32,067 bases of DNA from an uncultured Pelagibacteraceae bacterium (GTDB lineage: Bacteria; Pseudomonadota; Alphaproteobacteria; Pelagibacterales; Pelagibacteraceae): assembly GCA_902565325.1 (NCBI GenBank), contig CACFEM010000004.1, positions 1-32,067 on the forward strand. The letters run 5' to 3'. Positions within the stretch are counted from its first letter, which is position 1. Each line of letters starts with the position of its first letter. The notes beneath the pieces are model-generated. The model did no database searches. It was given only the letters and a program-made list of their open reading frames with translations, and had not been told where the DNA came from. This document shows positions 16,443 through 25,351 of this stretch, piece after piece. A program made the translations under genes and the position numbers.

Positions 16443-18746
16443 ATGAGCAAAGAGAACTATATTGAGGAAATAAGACCACATGATAGTGCTTATAAGCATG
16501 TGAGTGGATATGCAGAGTACACTGATGATATTAATGAGCCAAAAAATACAATTTATGGTGCTATTGGGTTAAGCAAAAAAGCCCATGCAATAATCAAAAA
16601 TATAGACCTCACTGAAGTAAAAAAAAGTGAAGGAGTGATAGCGGTAGTTACACAAAGAGATATCCCCGGTAGAAATGACGTAGGTCCAGTTTTTGAAGGT
16701 GATCCAATTTTTCCAGAAAAAAAAGTAGAGTTTTTTGGTCAGCCATTATTCGCTGTAGCTGCTAAAACAACAGAACTTGCTAGAAAGGCAGTATTAAAAG
16801 CCAAAGTTAGCTATAAAGATTTAAAACCAGTTATCTCAATAAAAGAAGCTTTAAATAAGAAGCAATTTTTATTTAAACCTAGAAAAGTTAAAAAAGGTAA
16901 CCCGTTTAAAAAAATAAAAAATTCCAAAAACAACTTAAAAGGAAATTTTACAACTGGAAGTCAAGAACACTTTTATCTAGAAGGTCAGGTAGCTTTTGTT
17001 GTTCCTAAAGAGGATGATAATTTTTTAGTTTATAGTTCGACGCAACATCCATCGGAAACACAACAATTAATTGCAAAAATGTTTAATCAAAAAAGTAATT
17101 CAATAAATGTTGAAGTTAGAAGAATTGGAGGTGGGTTTGGAGGAAAGGAAACAAATTTTATGACAGCATGTATTTGTGCGTTGCTGGCAAAAAAATCAGG
17201 ACAGCCAGTCAAATTAAGATTGGATAGAGATGATGATATAATTTTGACTGGCAAAAGACATGAATTTTTATCTGAATATGAAGTTGGTTTTAATGATCAA
17301 GGTATCATTGAAGGATTAAAATTAAATTTATCTTCTAATTGTGGAATGTCACCCGATTTATCAGTTGCAATAAACGAGAGAGCTTTGCTTCATGTGGATA
17401 ATGCATATTATATTTCAGATATCGAGGTAACAAATAATTTATGTAAAACAAATATTCCAACCTCAACTGCATTTAGAGGCTTTGGCGGAAATCAAGGGAT
17501 GATGGCTATAGAAAATATCATAGATAATATCGCAAGGTACTTAAAAAAAGATCCTATAGAAGTCAGAAAGAAAAATTTTTATCAAAAAGATAAAAGGAAT
17601 GTAACTCATTATGGAATGACAGTTGAAGATAATGTTATTAATGAAATATTTAAAAAATTAGAAAATAAATCTAATTATAAGAAAAGATATTCGGATATAA
17701 GAAAATTTAATGAAAAAAATAAATTTAAAAAGAAGGGTATAGCTATTACACCTTTAAAATTTGGTATTTCATTTACTACAATTCATTTAAATCAAGCTGG
17801 AGCCTTAGTTCATATTTACACAGATGGAAGTGTTCATTTGAATCATGGAGGAATTGAAATGGGTCAGGGGACTCATACAAAGATTGCTCAGTTAGTTGCA
17901 AATTCTTTAGGATTACCATATAATTTAGTTCATATCTCATCAACAAATACAGCCAAGGTTCCAAATACTTCAGCTAGCGCCGCTTCATCAACTACAGACC
18001 TTAATGGGGCAGCAGCTCTAAATGCAGTAGCAAAAATTAAATTAAATATAGAAAAATTTATTAAGAAAAAATATAAGATCTACAATCAGGATGCAGTCTA
18101 TAAAGATCAATATATAATATTTGGAAACAGACAATTTGAATTTAAAAGCATAATTCAAGAGGCATATTTAAATAGAATATCTCTTTCGTCATCAGGCTTC
18201 TATTCAACACCAAAAATTAATTTTGATAAAAAAAAATTTAGAGGAAGACCTTTTTATTACTTTTGTTACGGAGCAGCTGTTTCGGAAGTAACTGTAGACA
18301 CATTGACTGGTGAAAATATACTGGAAAGAGTGGATATCTTGCATGATGCCGGCAAACCAATAAATCCAGCACTAGAACTAGGTCAGATAGAGGGTGGCTT
18401 TGTTCAAGGGCAAGGCTGGCTAACAATAGAAGAATTAAAGTGGAAATCAGATGGTCAGATTACAACTTTTTCTCCATCGACTTACAAAATACCTGCAGTA
18501 AGTGATATTCCAAAAAAATTTAATGTAGAAATTTTTAAAGAGGGATTAAATAAAGAAAAAGTTGTTAATAAAGCAAAAACAACTGGTGAACCTCCTTTGA
18601 TGTTAGCCATGAGTGTTTTTTATGCAATTAAAGATGCAGTCGCTTCAATTGGAAATTATCAGTTTGCACCAGAACTTAATGCACCAGCAACTCCTGAAAG
18701 AATTTTAATGAGTATTAACAAAATTAAAAATAAAATAAATAATTAA
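16443..18746 (+). CDS. xdhB: xanthine dehydrogenase molybdopterin-binding subunit
   Basis: This 767-residue subunit starts at the base after the xdhA stop. Motifs by residue: GSQEHFYLE (172-180), GGGFGGKETN (229-238), TAFRGFGGNQG (342-352), GGIEMGQGTHTK (469-480) and GEPPLMLA (715-722). By alignment to bovine xanthine oxidase from memory, Glu236, Arg345 and Glu716 correspond to the purine-binding Glu802 and Arg880 and the catalytic Glu1261. Keeping all three supports true xanthine or hypoxanthine hydroxylation rather than the activity of a distant aldehyde or CO dehydrogenase relative. Length is typical for bacterial XdhB (about 760-790). Confidence 0.95.
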   Translation: MSKENYIEEIRPHDSAYKHVSGYAEYTDDINEPKNTIYGAIGLSKKAHAIIKNIDLTEVKKSEGVIAVVTQRDIPGRNDVGPVFEGDPIFPEKKVEFFGQPLFAVAAKTTELARKAVLKAKVSYKDLKPVISIKEALNKKQFLFKPRKVKKGNPFKKIKNSKNNLKGNFTTGSQEHFYLEGQVAFVVPKEDDNFLVYSSTQHPSETQQLIAKMFNQKSNSINVEVRRIGGGFGGKETNFMTACICALLAKKSGQPVKLRLDRDDDIILTGKRHEFLSEYEVGFNDQGIIEGLKLNLSSNCGMSPDLSVAINERALLHVDNAYYISDIEVTNNLCKTNIPTSTAFRGFGGNQGMMAIENIIDNIARYLKKDPIEVRKKNFYQKDKRNVTHYGMTVEDNVINEIFKKLENKSNYKKRYSDIRKFNEKNKFKKKGIAITPLKFGISFTTIHLNQAGALVHIYTDGSVHLNHGGIEMGQGTHTKIAQLVANSLGLPYNLVHISSTNTAKVPNTSASAASSTTDLNGAAALNAVAKIKLNIEKFIKKKYKIYNQDAVYKDQYIIFGNRQFEFKSIIQEAYLNRISLSSSGFYSTPKINFDKKKFRGRPFYYFCYGAAVSEVTVDTLTGENILERVDILHDAGKPINPALELGQIEGGFVQGQGWLTIEELKWKSDGQITTFSPSTYKIPAVSDIPKKFNVEIFKEGLNKEKVVNKAKTTGEPPLMLAMSVFYAIKDAVASIGNYQFAPELNAPATPERILMSINKIKNKINN

Positions 18747-18747
18747 A

Positions 18748-19218
18748 ATGGATGATAAAAAAAAATTTATGGCAAGAGCCATTGAGCTATCAATTAATAG
18801 TGCAAATACTATTGGAGGTCCTTTTGGAAGCGTTATAGTTAAGAATGATAAGATTATTGCAGAGGGCTCTAATAAAGTTACTTCTTCAAATGATCCAACT
18901 GCACATGGAGAAATAGTAGCAATTCGAGAGGCCTGTCAAAATTTAAATACTTTCGATCTTTCTGGATGTGAGATTTACACATCTTGTGAACCTTGCCCGA
19001 TGTGTCTTTCAGCAATTTATTGGTCAGGATTAAATAAAATATATTATGCAAACACCAGAGAAGATGCAAAAAATATAGATTTCGATGACTCGTTTATTTA
19101 TACAGAAATTCCAAAAAAAATTGATGATAGGAAAATTAAAATGGTACAAATGCTTAGAGATGAAGCTTTAAAAGCATTTGAAATTTGGGATAAAAAAGTA
19201 GATAAAATTAAATATTGA
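18748..19218 (+). CDS. guaD: guanine deaminase (CDA fold)
   Basis: This 156-residue cytosolic zinc enzyme has the cytidine-deaminase fold. Zinc and proton-shuttle residues are His53 and Glu55 in AHGEIVAIRE and Cys83 and Cys86 in PCPMC. Length equals that of Bacillus GuaD, and the C-terminal part is like the segment that closes the active site in that family. It turns guanine into xanthine and so feeds XdhAB, which immediately precedes it by one base. tRNA adenosine deaminase (TadA) is the main alternative; the purine context and the C-terminal region favour guanine. Confidence 0.85.
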   Translation: MDDKKKFMARAIELSINSANTIGGPFGSVIVKNDKIIAEGSNKVTSSNDPTAHGEIVAIREACQNLNTFDLSGCEIYTSCEPCPMCLSAIYWSGLNKIYYANTREDAKNIDFDDSFIYTEIPKKIDDRKIKMVQMLRDEALKAFEIWDKKVDKIKY

Positions 19219-20126
19219 TGGAATTTTTACCTTATACAATAAAATGGTTAGAAGTTATTTTGAGATGGGGCCATGTATTATTTGCAATATTATGGGTAGG
19301 TAATAGTTTTTTATTTAATTACTTAGATAATAATTTAAATAAAAATATAACAAGTGATGATATCGATGGCGAAGGATATCTGATGCATTCAGGTTTTTTT
19401 TACAAACTTTCGAGGTTAAAAACATCTCCACCTCAGGATTACTTAAATAGATTAGTAATCTTCAAATGGCAAAGTTACTTAACCTTTGTAACTGGAATGT
19501 TGCTATTAGTTGTAATTTACTATTATAACGCTGGTGTGTTAATGGTTGATAAGCGTGTTCTGTTAATACCCCCTAGTTATGCAATTATTATCTCACTTTT
19601 ATCGTTGATTATTTCTTGGTTTGTTTACGATCTTTTATGTAAATCAAAATTAATTGAGAATAATATTTTATTTATATCCACGGGAATAATTTTGCTGGCA
19701 GTTGTATCATTTGGACTTACAAAATTATTTGGACCGAAATTTGCAATTTTAAGTGTTGGATTAATCATTGGATCCAATATGTTTGGCAATGTTTTCACGG
19801 TAATCATCCCCAATCAAATGAACATAATTAGTAGCAGCGAGAGAGGTGAAAAATTTGATATGAGCTTATCTTTAGCAGCTAAACAAAGATCAATTCACAA
19901 TAATTATTCAACTTTTTTAGTTTTGTTTATAATGCTTTCTGGGCATTCGAGCTTTTTAGTTTATCACCAATATAATTGGTTAATATTATGTGCGATTGCT
20001 GTTATTTCTGGAGTAGCAAGACATTATTTTAATTTAAGAGGAAGAAACATTCATAGGTTGTATATTTTAAATTCTTCAATAATAGCACTTATCGTTCTTG
20101 CAGTTTTAGTTTTATTATTTAAATAA
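19218..20126 (+). CDS. puuD: PuuD-like membrane urate hydroxylase without its cytochrome c domain
   Basis: This 302-residue integral membrane protein matches the N-terminal (DUF989) part of PuuD. Shared features are LRWGHVLFAILWVGNSF, a GEGY...MHSGFFY loop, VYDLLCKS, VIIPNQ and KQRSIHNNYSTF followed by MLSGH. About eight membrane helices are visible (near residues 10-32, 83-105, 117-138, 148-165, 173-196, 230-248, 255-270 and 281-300). Described PuuD carries a C-terminal cytochrome c; here the protein stops after the last helix, and no CxxCH follows. I use the ATG at 19218 (TGATG overlap with guaD), not the in-frame TTG at 19215. It oxidises urate to 5-hydroxyisourate; no soluble uricase is in the window. 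Confidence 0.88.
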   Translation: MEFLPYTIKWLEVILRWGHVLFAILWVGNSFLFNYLDNNLNKNITSDDIDGEGYLMHSGFFYKLSRLKTSPPQDYLNRLVIFKWQSYLTFVTGMLLLVVIYYYNAGVLMVDKRVLLIPPSYAIIISLLSLIISWFVYDLLCKSKLIENNILFISTGIILLAVVSFGLTKLFGPKFAILSVGLIIGSNMFGNVFTVIIPNQMNIISSSERGEKFDMSLSLAAKQRSIHNNYSTFLVLFIMLSGHSSFLVYHQYNWLILCAIAVISGVARHYFNLRGRNIHRLYILNSSIIALIVLAVLVLLFK

Positions 20127-20142
20127 CTAGATATAAAAAATT

Positions 20143-20667
20143 ATGTCTGAAAAAATGATTGTTAGCTGGGATGAGTATAACAAAACTGTTGAGAAACTTG
20201 CAATCCAAATTGATGAGAGCGGATATAAACCAACAATACTAGTTGGTATCATGCGTGGAGCAGCGCCGATGATAGATGTTTTAAGTAGAATTTTTAAATT
20301 AAAATGTGCATATCTAGCAGTTGAGTCTTACAGTGGTAAGGGAGTAGAGGATGAGCAGGGTGATATTGTGTTTTCAAGAGAAATGAGTTCGATAGCACCT
20401 AATATGGGTGGAAAAATACTTTTATGTGATGATTTATCTGACACAGGAATCACTTTTAACAAAAGTATAGACTGGTTAAGAAAATACGAGCCCATTAAGG
20501 ATAAAATAGAAGATATTAAAACAGCAACATTGTTTAAAAAAAAGAAATCAACATTTGAGCCAGACTTCTGTGCAAATAGACTTCCTGATAATCCTTGGAT
20601 AGTACAACCCTTCGAAATTTATGAAGAATTAAGGATCGAAGAAATCAAAAAAAAACATCAGATATAA
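20143..20667 (+). CDS. purine phosphoribosyltransferase (xanthine/guanine type)
   Basis: This is a 174-residue type I phosphoribosyltransferase. The PRPP-binding loop ILLCDDLSDTGIT is at residues 92-104, and the early PP-loop GIMRGAA at 35-41. The C-terminal NPWIVQPFEIYEE has the aromatic stacking residues near a Trp that are usual in XGPRT-like enzymes. It would make XMP, GMP or IMP from the base and PRPP, the salvage alternative to the degradation genes just upstream (17-base gap). Which base it prefers cannot be decided by eye. A hairpin terminator follows at once. Confidence 0.85.
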   Translation: MSEKMIVSWDEYNKTVEKLAIQIDESGYKPTILVGIMRGAAPMIDVLSRIFKLKCAYLAVESYSGKGVEDEQGDIVFSREMSSIAPNMGGKILLCDDLSDTGITFNKSIDWLRKYEPIKDKIEDIKTATLFKKKKSTFEPDFCANRLPDNPWIVQPFEIYEELRIEEIKKKHQI

Positions 20668-20695
20668 AAAAGGCCAGTTAAAAAACCGGCCTTTT
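20668..20695. terminator. bidirectional rho-independent terminator
   Basis: The 5' arm AAAAGGCC-A-GTT (20668-20679) pairs with AAC-C-GGCCTTTT (20684-20695) around an AAAA loop. It lies between the phosphoribosyltransferase gene (plus) and the BMP gene (minus). The single internal mismatch is A opposite C on the plus transcript but a G-U pair on the minus transcript, and the minus side ends in TTTTTT. The hairpin is therefore slightly better for the minus-strand ABC operon. Confidence 0.85.
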
Positions 20696-20718
20696 AAATT
20701 TTTTAAATTGGAAATTGA

Positions 20719-21789
20719 TTACTTAGGTATATCTCCTTCAACACCTTTAACGTAAGTCATCATTCCTGCAAGCATTCCATCATCTGCAGTTTTTCCTTCT
20801 GCTACCATTAAATTACCTTTCTGGTCATAAATTGGTCCAGTGAAAGAATGAACTTTACCAGATGCTAAATCTGCTTGAAGTTTTTTAACTTTTGATCTTA
20901 GGTCAGCTGGCATTTGTGAATCTAAATCTGATATCACAACCATACCATCTCCAATACCATGCCAAGTATCTTTTTGATTCCATGTACCGTTCGCAACAGC
21001 TTTAACTCTGTCCACGTAATATGGCCCCCAATTGTTTTCAACTGAAGTCAATACAGCTTTAGGAGCAAACTTGTCCATATCACTTGCTTGTCCAAAAGCA
21101 TATACTCCAGCTTTTTCAGCCATTTGAACAATAGCAGTACTATCTGTATGTTGAGCAATTACATCAGCACCTTGATCGATTAAAGCTTTTGCTGCCTCTG
21201 CTTCTTTACCTGGATCGTACCAAGTGAAAGCCCAAACAATTTTAGTTTTAATATTTGGGTTTACTTTTTGAGCTGCTAAAGTAAATGAATTAATACCCCT
21301 GATAACTTCAGGAATTGGAAAAGATGCAACATAACCAATAACATTTGATTTTGTCATAGTTCCAGCAATTGTTCCTAAGATAGTTCTACCTTCATAGAAT
21401 CTAGCTGCGTATGTTGAAACATTTGCATGTTCTCTTTTGTATCCTGTAGCATGTTCAAATTTTACATTTGGAAACTCTTTTGCAACTTTGTTGGTTGGAT
21501 TCATGTATCCAAAACTAGTTGTAAAGATAATGTCATGACCAGAATTAGCTAATTGTCTAAGAACCCTCTCAGCATCAGCACTTTCTGGAACACCTTCTAC
21601 GTAAGTTGTTTTAAATCCGGCAGCTTCAACAGCTTTTCTACCCACATCATGCTGATATGTCCATCCATGGTCACCAGTTGGACCAATATAAACGAATGCT
21701 GCTTTCACATCCTTTGCTATTGCAGCTACAGTCAATGTAAATAATAAAACTAAAGAAGAGACGAAAGAACGAATAAATATTTTATGCAT
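20719..21789 (-). CDS. BMP/PnrA-family ABC transporter substrate-binding protein
   Basis: This is a 356-residue periplasmic binding protein with a signal peptide (about residues 1-25, ending TVAAIA-KD). The Bmp signature GPTGDHGWTYQHD lies just after the mature start, and VIAQHTDSTAIVQMAEK and YAFGQASDMDKFAPK are the typical ligand-pocket segments. Characterised family members bind purine nucleosides or related bases. It is the last gene of its operon, 78 bases after the second permease gene. That spacer holds AT-only inverted repeats (for example TAGAT-AATTTA-ATCTA, minus strand) and ends with AAGGGGAA before the ATG, so it may be expressed at a different level from the membrane parts. Ligand is inferred from context. 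Confidence 0.9.
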   Translation of the reverse strand: MHKIFIRSFVSSLVLLFTLTVAAIAKDVKAAFVYIGPTGDHGWTYQHDVGRKAVEAAGFKTTYVEGVPESADAERVLRQLANSGHDIIFTTSFGYMNPTNKVAKEFPNVKFEHATGYKREHANVSTYAARFYEGRTILGTIAGTMTKSNVIGYVASFPIPEVIRGINSFTLAAQKVNPNIKTKIVWAFTWYDPGKEAEAAKALIDQGADVIAQHTDSTAIVQMAEKAGVYAFGQASDMDKFAPKAVLTSVENNWGPYYVDRVKAVANGTWNQKDTWHGIGDGMVVISDLDSQMPADLRSKVKKLQADLASGKVHSFTGPIYDQKGNLMVAEGKTADDGMLAGMMTYVKGVEGDIPK

Positions 21790-21867
21790 AAATTTATTTC
21801 CCCTTTTGATTTTTTAATAAAATTAAATTTAGATTAAATTATCTAAAAAAAAATAATTATTTTAGAA

Positions 21868-22800
21868 TTAATTGTCTTTATGAAAAGATTTCCCCAGAGA
21901 ACTAGGAGTACTTAGTCTAATTTTTCTACTATCACGAGAAATTACAACTAAAACTATTATTGTAACGATGTAAGGTAGAGCTGTTAAAAATTGCACAGGA
22001 ATTCTTACTCCAATTGCTTGCATATGAAATTGAATGATTGTTAACCCACCAAAAATCATAGCACCTATCAAAATTTTAATTGGATTCCATGTTGAGAAAA
22101 CCACCAGAGCTAATGCGATCCAACCTCTTCCGCCTGTCATATTTTCAATCCACTGTGGAGTATAAATCATTGATAAATATGCACCAGCAAGTCCACTCAT
22201 TGCACCTCCGTAAAGAATACATAAGTAACGAACTAACCTTACTTTTATTCCTTGATTAGATGCTGAAACAGGAGAGTCTCCCACAGCTCTTACTATTAAT
22301 CCTATTTTTGTTTTTTTTAAAAAATAATTAGTCATGAACGGTAGAGCAAAAGCGAAATAAAAAACAATTGAATGTCCAAATAATATTGGACCTACAAGTG
22401 GTATTGTATCTTTTAAACTCTCAAATAAAACAGGAAATTCTTTTCCAGGAATACCTACAAAATTTTTTCCTATCATCGCCGATATTCCAATTCCAAATAT
22501 GGTAAGAGCTAAACCGGTAGCGACATGATTTGTAATTAATGTTTGAGTCAGAAATGCAAAAATAGTTGAGATTAAAACCCCAGCTAACATTGCTCCAAAA
22601 ATTGCAATAATCAAACTTCCTGTAACAGTCATTAATGCGAAACCTGAAATAGCACCAATGATCATCATTCCTTCAACACCAAGGTTTAAAACTCCAGACC
22701 TTTCTGTAATCAGTTCACCACAAGAAGCTAAAATCAAAGGAACAGCAGAGGCCATGATTGATGCAATTATCAGTCCAATAAAATTTATATCGATGATCAT
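21868..22800 (-). CDS. ABC transporter permease, nucleoside/nucleobase (BPD_transp_2) type
   Basis: This 310-residue membrane protein has about nine helices. CGELITERSGVLNLGVEGMMIIGA in the first third is the characteristic signature of the second permease of BMP-linked importers (described only in part here: key residues are ER-G-LNLG-EG). GDSPVSASNQGI and MSGLAGAYLSM are the conserved cytoplasmic-loop and helix segments. It pairs with the permease at 22797-23861, whose stop overlaps this ATG by 4 bases (ATGA). Import of nucleosides or purines is inferred. Confidence 0.9.
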   Translation of the reverse strand: MIIDINFIGLIIASIMASAVPLILASCGELITERSGVLNLGVEGMMIIGAISGFALMTVTGSLIIAIFGAMLAGVLISTIFAFLTQTLITNHVATGLALTIFGIGISAMIGKNFVGIPGKEFPVLFESLKDTIPLVGPILFGHSIVFYFAFALPFMTNYFLKKTKIGLIVRAVGDSPVSASNQGIKVRLVRYLCILYGGAMSGLAGAYLSMIYTPQWIENMTGGRGWIALALVVFSTWNPIKILIGAMIFGGLTIIQFHMQAIGVRIPVQFLTALPYIVTIIVLVVISRDSRKIRLSTPSSLGKSFHKDN

Positions 22801-23861
22801 TTTTTTGAACCTATAAATTTAAATTTGAAAAAGAGTAAATAGTCAGAAGCAAGAAGAAAAAATAAAATCATTCCTTGAAAAACTTGACCAGTATATTTAG
22901 GTATTTGCATAAATATTTGAGCTGTTTCAGCACCCAGATATGTTATTGCAACAACTAGAGATGCAAAGATGATCCCAACAGGATGTAAACGACCCAAAAA
23001 CGCAACAATTATCGCAGTAAAACCATAATCTGGAGAAATTTCTCTATGAAGCTGTCCAATAGGTCCAGTTATTTCTCCAACTCCAGCTAAACCTGCGCAA
23101 GCACCACTTATTAAAAAAACGAGGATGATCATTTTTTTACCTTTGTATCCGGCATATTTTGCTGTCTTTAAACTAAAACCTGAAACTTTCATTTGGAACC
23201 CTAAATACGTTTTATAAAAAACAAACCAACTGATAACTACTGCAGCTAAAGCTAAAAATATTCCTGCGTGAATTCTTAGTCCTTCAAATAACAACGGTAG
23301 TTTAGCAGAGTCACTGAACTGTCTGGTTTCAGGAAAATTAAATCCTTCTGGATTGCTCCAAGGACCAACAACAAGATAGTCCAAAATTAATTTTGAAACA
23401 TATACCAACATAAGACTTACTAATATTTCATTTGTATTAAAGTAAGTTTTTAAGATTGCCGGTATTGATGCATATAGCATACCACCAATTGCACCAGCTA
23501 AAATTACTATTGGAAGAATGTAAAACCCTTCTTGCTCATAAAATAATAATGCTACTCCTCCAGAAACTATCGCCCCAAAAGTTAATTGACCTTCAGCTCC
23601 AATATTCCAGTTATTACTTTTAAAACAAAAAGATAAACCAATTGCTATTAAACAAAGCGGTGTAGCTTTTAATAGTAATTCGCTGAAACCATATTTATCT
23701 GCAATTGGAATTATGAAAAAAAATTTGAGAGCTTCAAATGGTTTAAAACCCAAAATAAAAAAAATCAAACCTCCCGCTACTAATGTTAGAAAAATAGCTA
23801 ACACAGGTGTAAAGAAAAAAATAGCTCTTGATGGTTGATCTCTTTTTACGATTTTGATCAA
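22797..23861 (-). CDS. ABC transporter permease, nucleoside/nucleobase (BPD_transp_2) type
   Basis: This 354-residue membrane protein has about nine or ten helices. FKSNNWNIGAEGQLTFGA is the signature of the first permease of this importer class, and YAGYKGKKM and SGACAGLAGVGEI follow. The start is TTG at 23861. It overlaps the ATPase stop (TTGA) and is preceded at 7 bases by GGGAGGAG, which lies inside the ATPase's last codons; this strong ribosome site decides the weak start. It forms the channel with the next permease. Confidence 0.9.
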   Translation of the reverse strand: MIKIVKRDQPSRAIFFFTPVLAIFLTLVAGGLIFFILGFKPFEALKFFFIIPIADKYGFSELLLKATPLCLIAIGLSFCFKSNNWNIGAEGQLTFGAIVSGGVALLFYEQEGFYILPIVILAGAIGGMLYASIPAILKTYFNTNEILVSLMLVYVSKLILDYLVVGPWSNPEGFNFPETRQFSDSAKLPLLFEGLRIHAGIFLALAAVVISWFVFYKTYLGFQMKVSGFSLKTAKYAGYKGKKMIILVFLISGACAGLAGVGEITGPIGQLHREISPDYGFTAIIVAFLGRLHPVGIIFASLVVAITYLGAETAQIFMQIPKYTGQVFQGMILFFLLASDYLLFFKFKFIGSKK

Positions 23862-25348
23862 TTTGCTCCTCCCATTAGTATCCCAAGTTTTTCAGAGGTT
23901 ACTTCTTCAGCATTCATAATTTTTGACAATTTTCCTTTATGAATTACTGAAATTTTGTCACTTAATTTTAATAACTCATCAGTGTCTGTAGATATTAATA
24001 TAATTGATTTATTTTGTTCATTGATTTTAATCAATGTTTCGTGGATATAATTTATGGCTCCAACATCTAAACCCCAAGTTGGATTAAAGCAAATTAATAA
24101 ATCTGGAGATGTTATTAACTCTCTTCCAATAATTAATTTCTGCAGATTTCCTCCAGATAAAAATTGGCTTTTTAATTCAATGTTGTCTGTATTTACATTA
24201 AAATCTGAAATTATTTTTTTTGAATGCTCTTTAATTTTGTTTTCGTTTATTAATCCATTATTAAAAAAATTTGATGATTTAAAATTGTTTAGAGCCACAT
24301 TTTCAAAAATTTTCATTTGTGGAATTGCAGCTTGCTCAAGTCTATCTTCTGGAGAAAAGGCCATCAAATATTCTCTTCTCTCTTGAGGATTTAAATCTCC
24401 TATGTAATTATTGTTAAATTCTATAGCTTCTTTTTCCGAGATAATTTCACCACTTAACACTTGAAATAATTCACTTTGGCCATTTCCTGATATGCCAGCA
24501 ATTCCCAAACATTCCCCTCGATTAACTGAAAAATTAATATCCATTAAGTTTGTTTCAAAAGGATCTTCACTTGTAAAATTAAGATTAGTTATCTTAATCA
24601 ATTGATCTGATGAAGTTTTTGTTTTTTTTTTCTTAATTGTTTTAAGGTTCTGACCCACCATTTTGTTGGCAAGTGACTCAATATTTTCATTCTTTATTTC
24701 ACTTACAGAAACTAATTTTCCTCTTCTCATTACAGCAACTTCATCACAAAGCTGCATAACTTCCTTTAATTTATGGGTTATATAAATAATTAAAATTCCT
24801 TCTTCTGAAAATTTTTTCAAAGATAAGAATAATTCACTCGTTTCTTGCTCTGTTAATACTGATGTTGGCTCATCCATAATTAAAACTTTTGGATTTCTTA
24901 TCAGACATCTAATTATTTCCACTTTCTGTTTTTGACCTGCTGACAGATTTAGAACAGGAATATCAAGATCAATTGAAAAATTATATTTTTTCATAATTGA
25001 ATCAATTTTTTCTCTTAAACTTTCCCTTTGTTCATCTGAGTCTATTATTAAGTTTTCAAATACGGACAAAGTTTCAAAAAGGTTAAAATGTTGGAATACC
25101 ATTCCAATATCATTTTTTTTTGCATCTAATGGCGAATTGAGCTTTAGATTATTTTTATTTAAATAAATTTCACCTTCATCAGGAATGATGACGCCTGATA
25201 GAATTTTAACTAGTGTAGATTTTCCAGCACCATTTTCTCCAAGAAGAGCATAAATTTTACCGCTATTAAACTCTAGCGAAACATTATCGTTTGCAACACA
25301 CCCAGGATATATCTTTGTTACGTTTGAAATTTTAAGGTTTGTATTCAT
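23858..25348 (-). CDS. ABC transporter ATP-binding protein with two nucleotide-binding domains
   Basis: This is a 496-residue double-NBD ATPase of the sugar/nucleoside (YufO/NupO-like) type. The first NBD has Walker A GENGAGKST (37-45), signature LSAGQ (135-139) and Walker B VLIMDEPTS with Glu160. The second half begins near 250; its P-loop is degenerate (GISGNGQSE, 285-293), it has an LSGGN signature near 400, and its Walker B ends in Asn-Pro in place of Asp-Glu-Pro. This asymmetry is normal for the class. It lies 3 bases downstream of the deaminase gene and overlaps the first permease by 4 bases. Confidence 0.93.
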   Translation of the reverse strand: MNTNLKISNVTKIYPGCVANDNVSLEFNSGKIYALLGENGAGKSTLVKILSGVIIPDEGEIYLNKNNLKLNSPLDAKKNDIGMVFQHFNLFETLSVFENLIIDSDEQRESLREKIDSIMKKYNFSIDLDIPVLNLSAGQKQKVEIIRCLIRNPKVLIMDEPTSVLTEQETSELFLSLKKFSEEGILIIYITHKLKEVMQLCDEVAVMRRGKLVSVSEIKNENIESLANKMVGQNLKTIKKKKTKTSSDQLIKITNLNFTSEDPFETNLMDINFSVNRGECLGIAGISGNGQSELFQVLSGEIISEKEAIEFNNNYIGDLNPQERREYLMAFSPEDRLEQAAIPQMKIFENVALNNFKSSNFFNNGLINENKIKEHSKKIISDFNVNTDNIELKSQFLSGGNLQKLIIGRELITSPDLLICFNPTWGLDVGAINYIHETLIKINEQNKSIILISTDTDELLKLSDKISVIHKGKLSKIMNAEEVTSEKLGILMGGAN

Positions 25349-25351
25349 TAC

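Noticed and set aside
20127..20142. A frameshifted cytochrome c domain after the PuuD-like gene
   Set aside because: Only 16 bases separate it from the next real gene, and no CxxCH coding is present in any frame there, so the domain is absent rather than broken.
21790..21867. Inverted repeats between the second ABC permease and the BMP gene as a terminator
   Set aside because: The stems contain almost only A and T, so they are too weak to call; kept as a note in the BMP entry.
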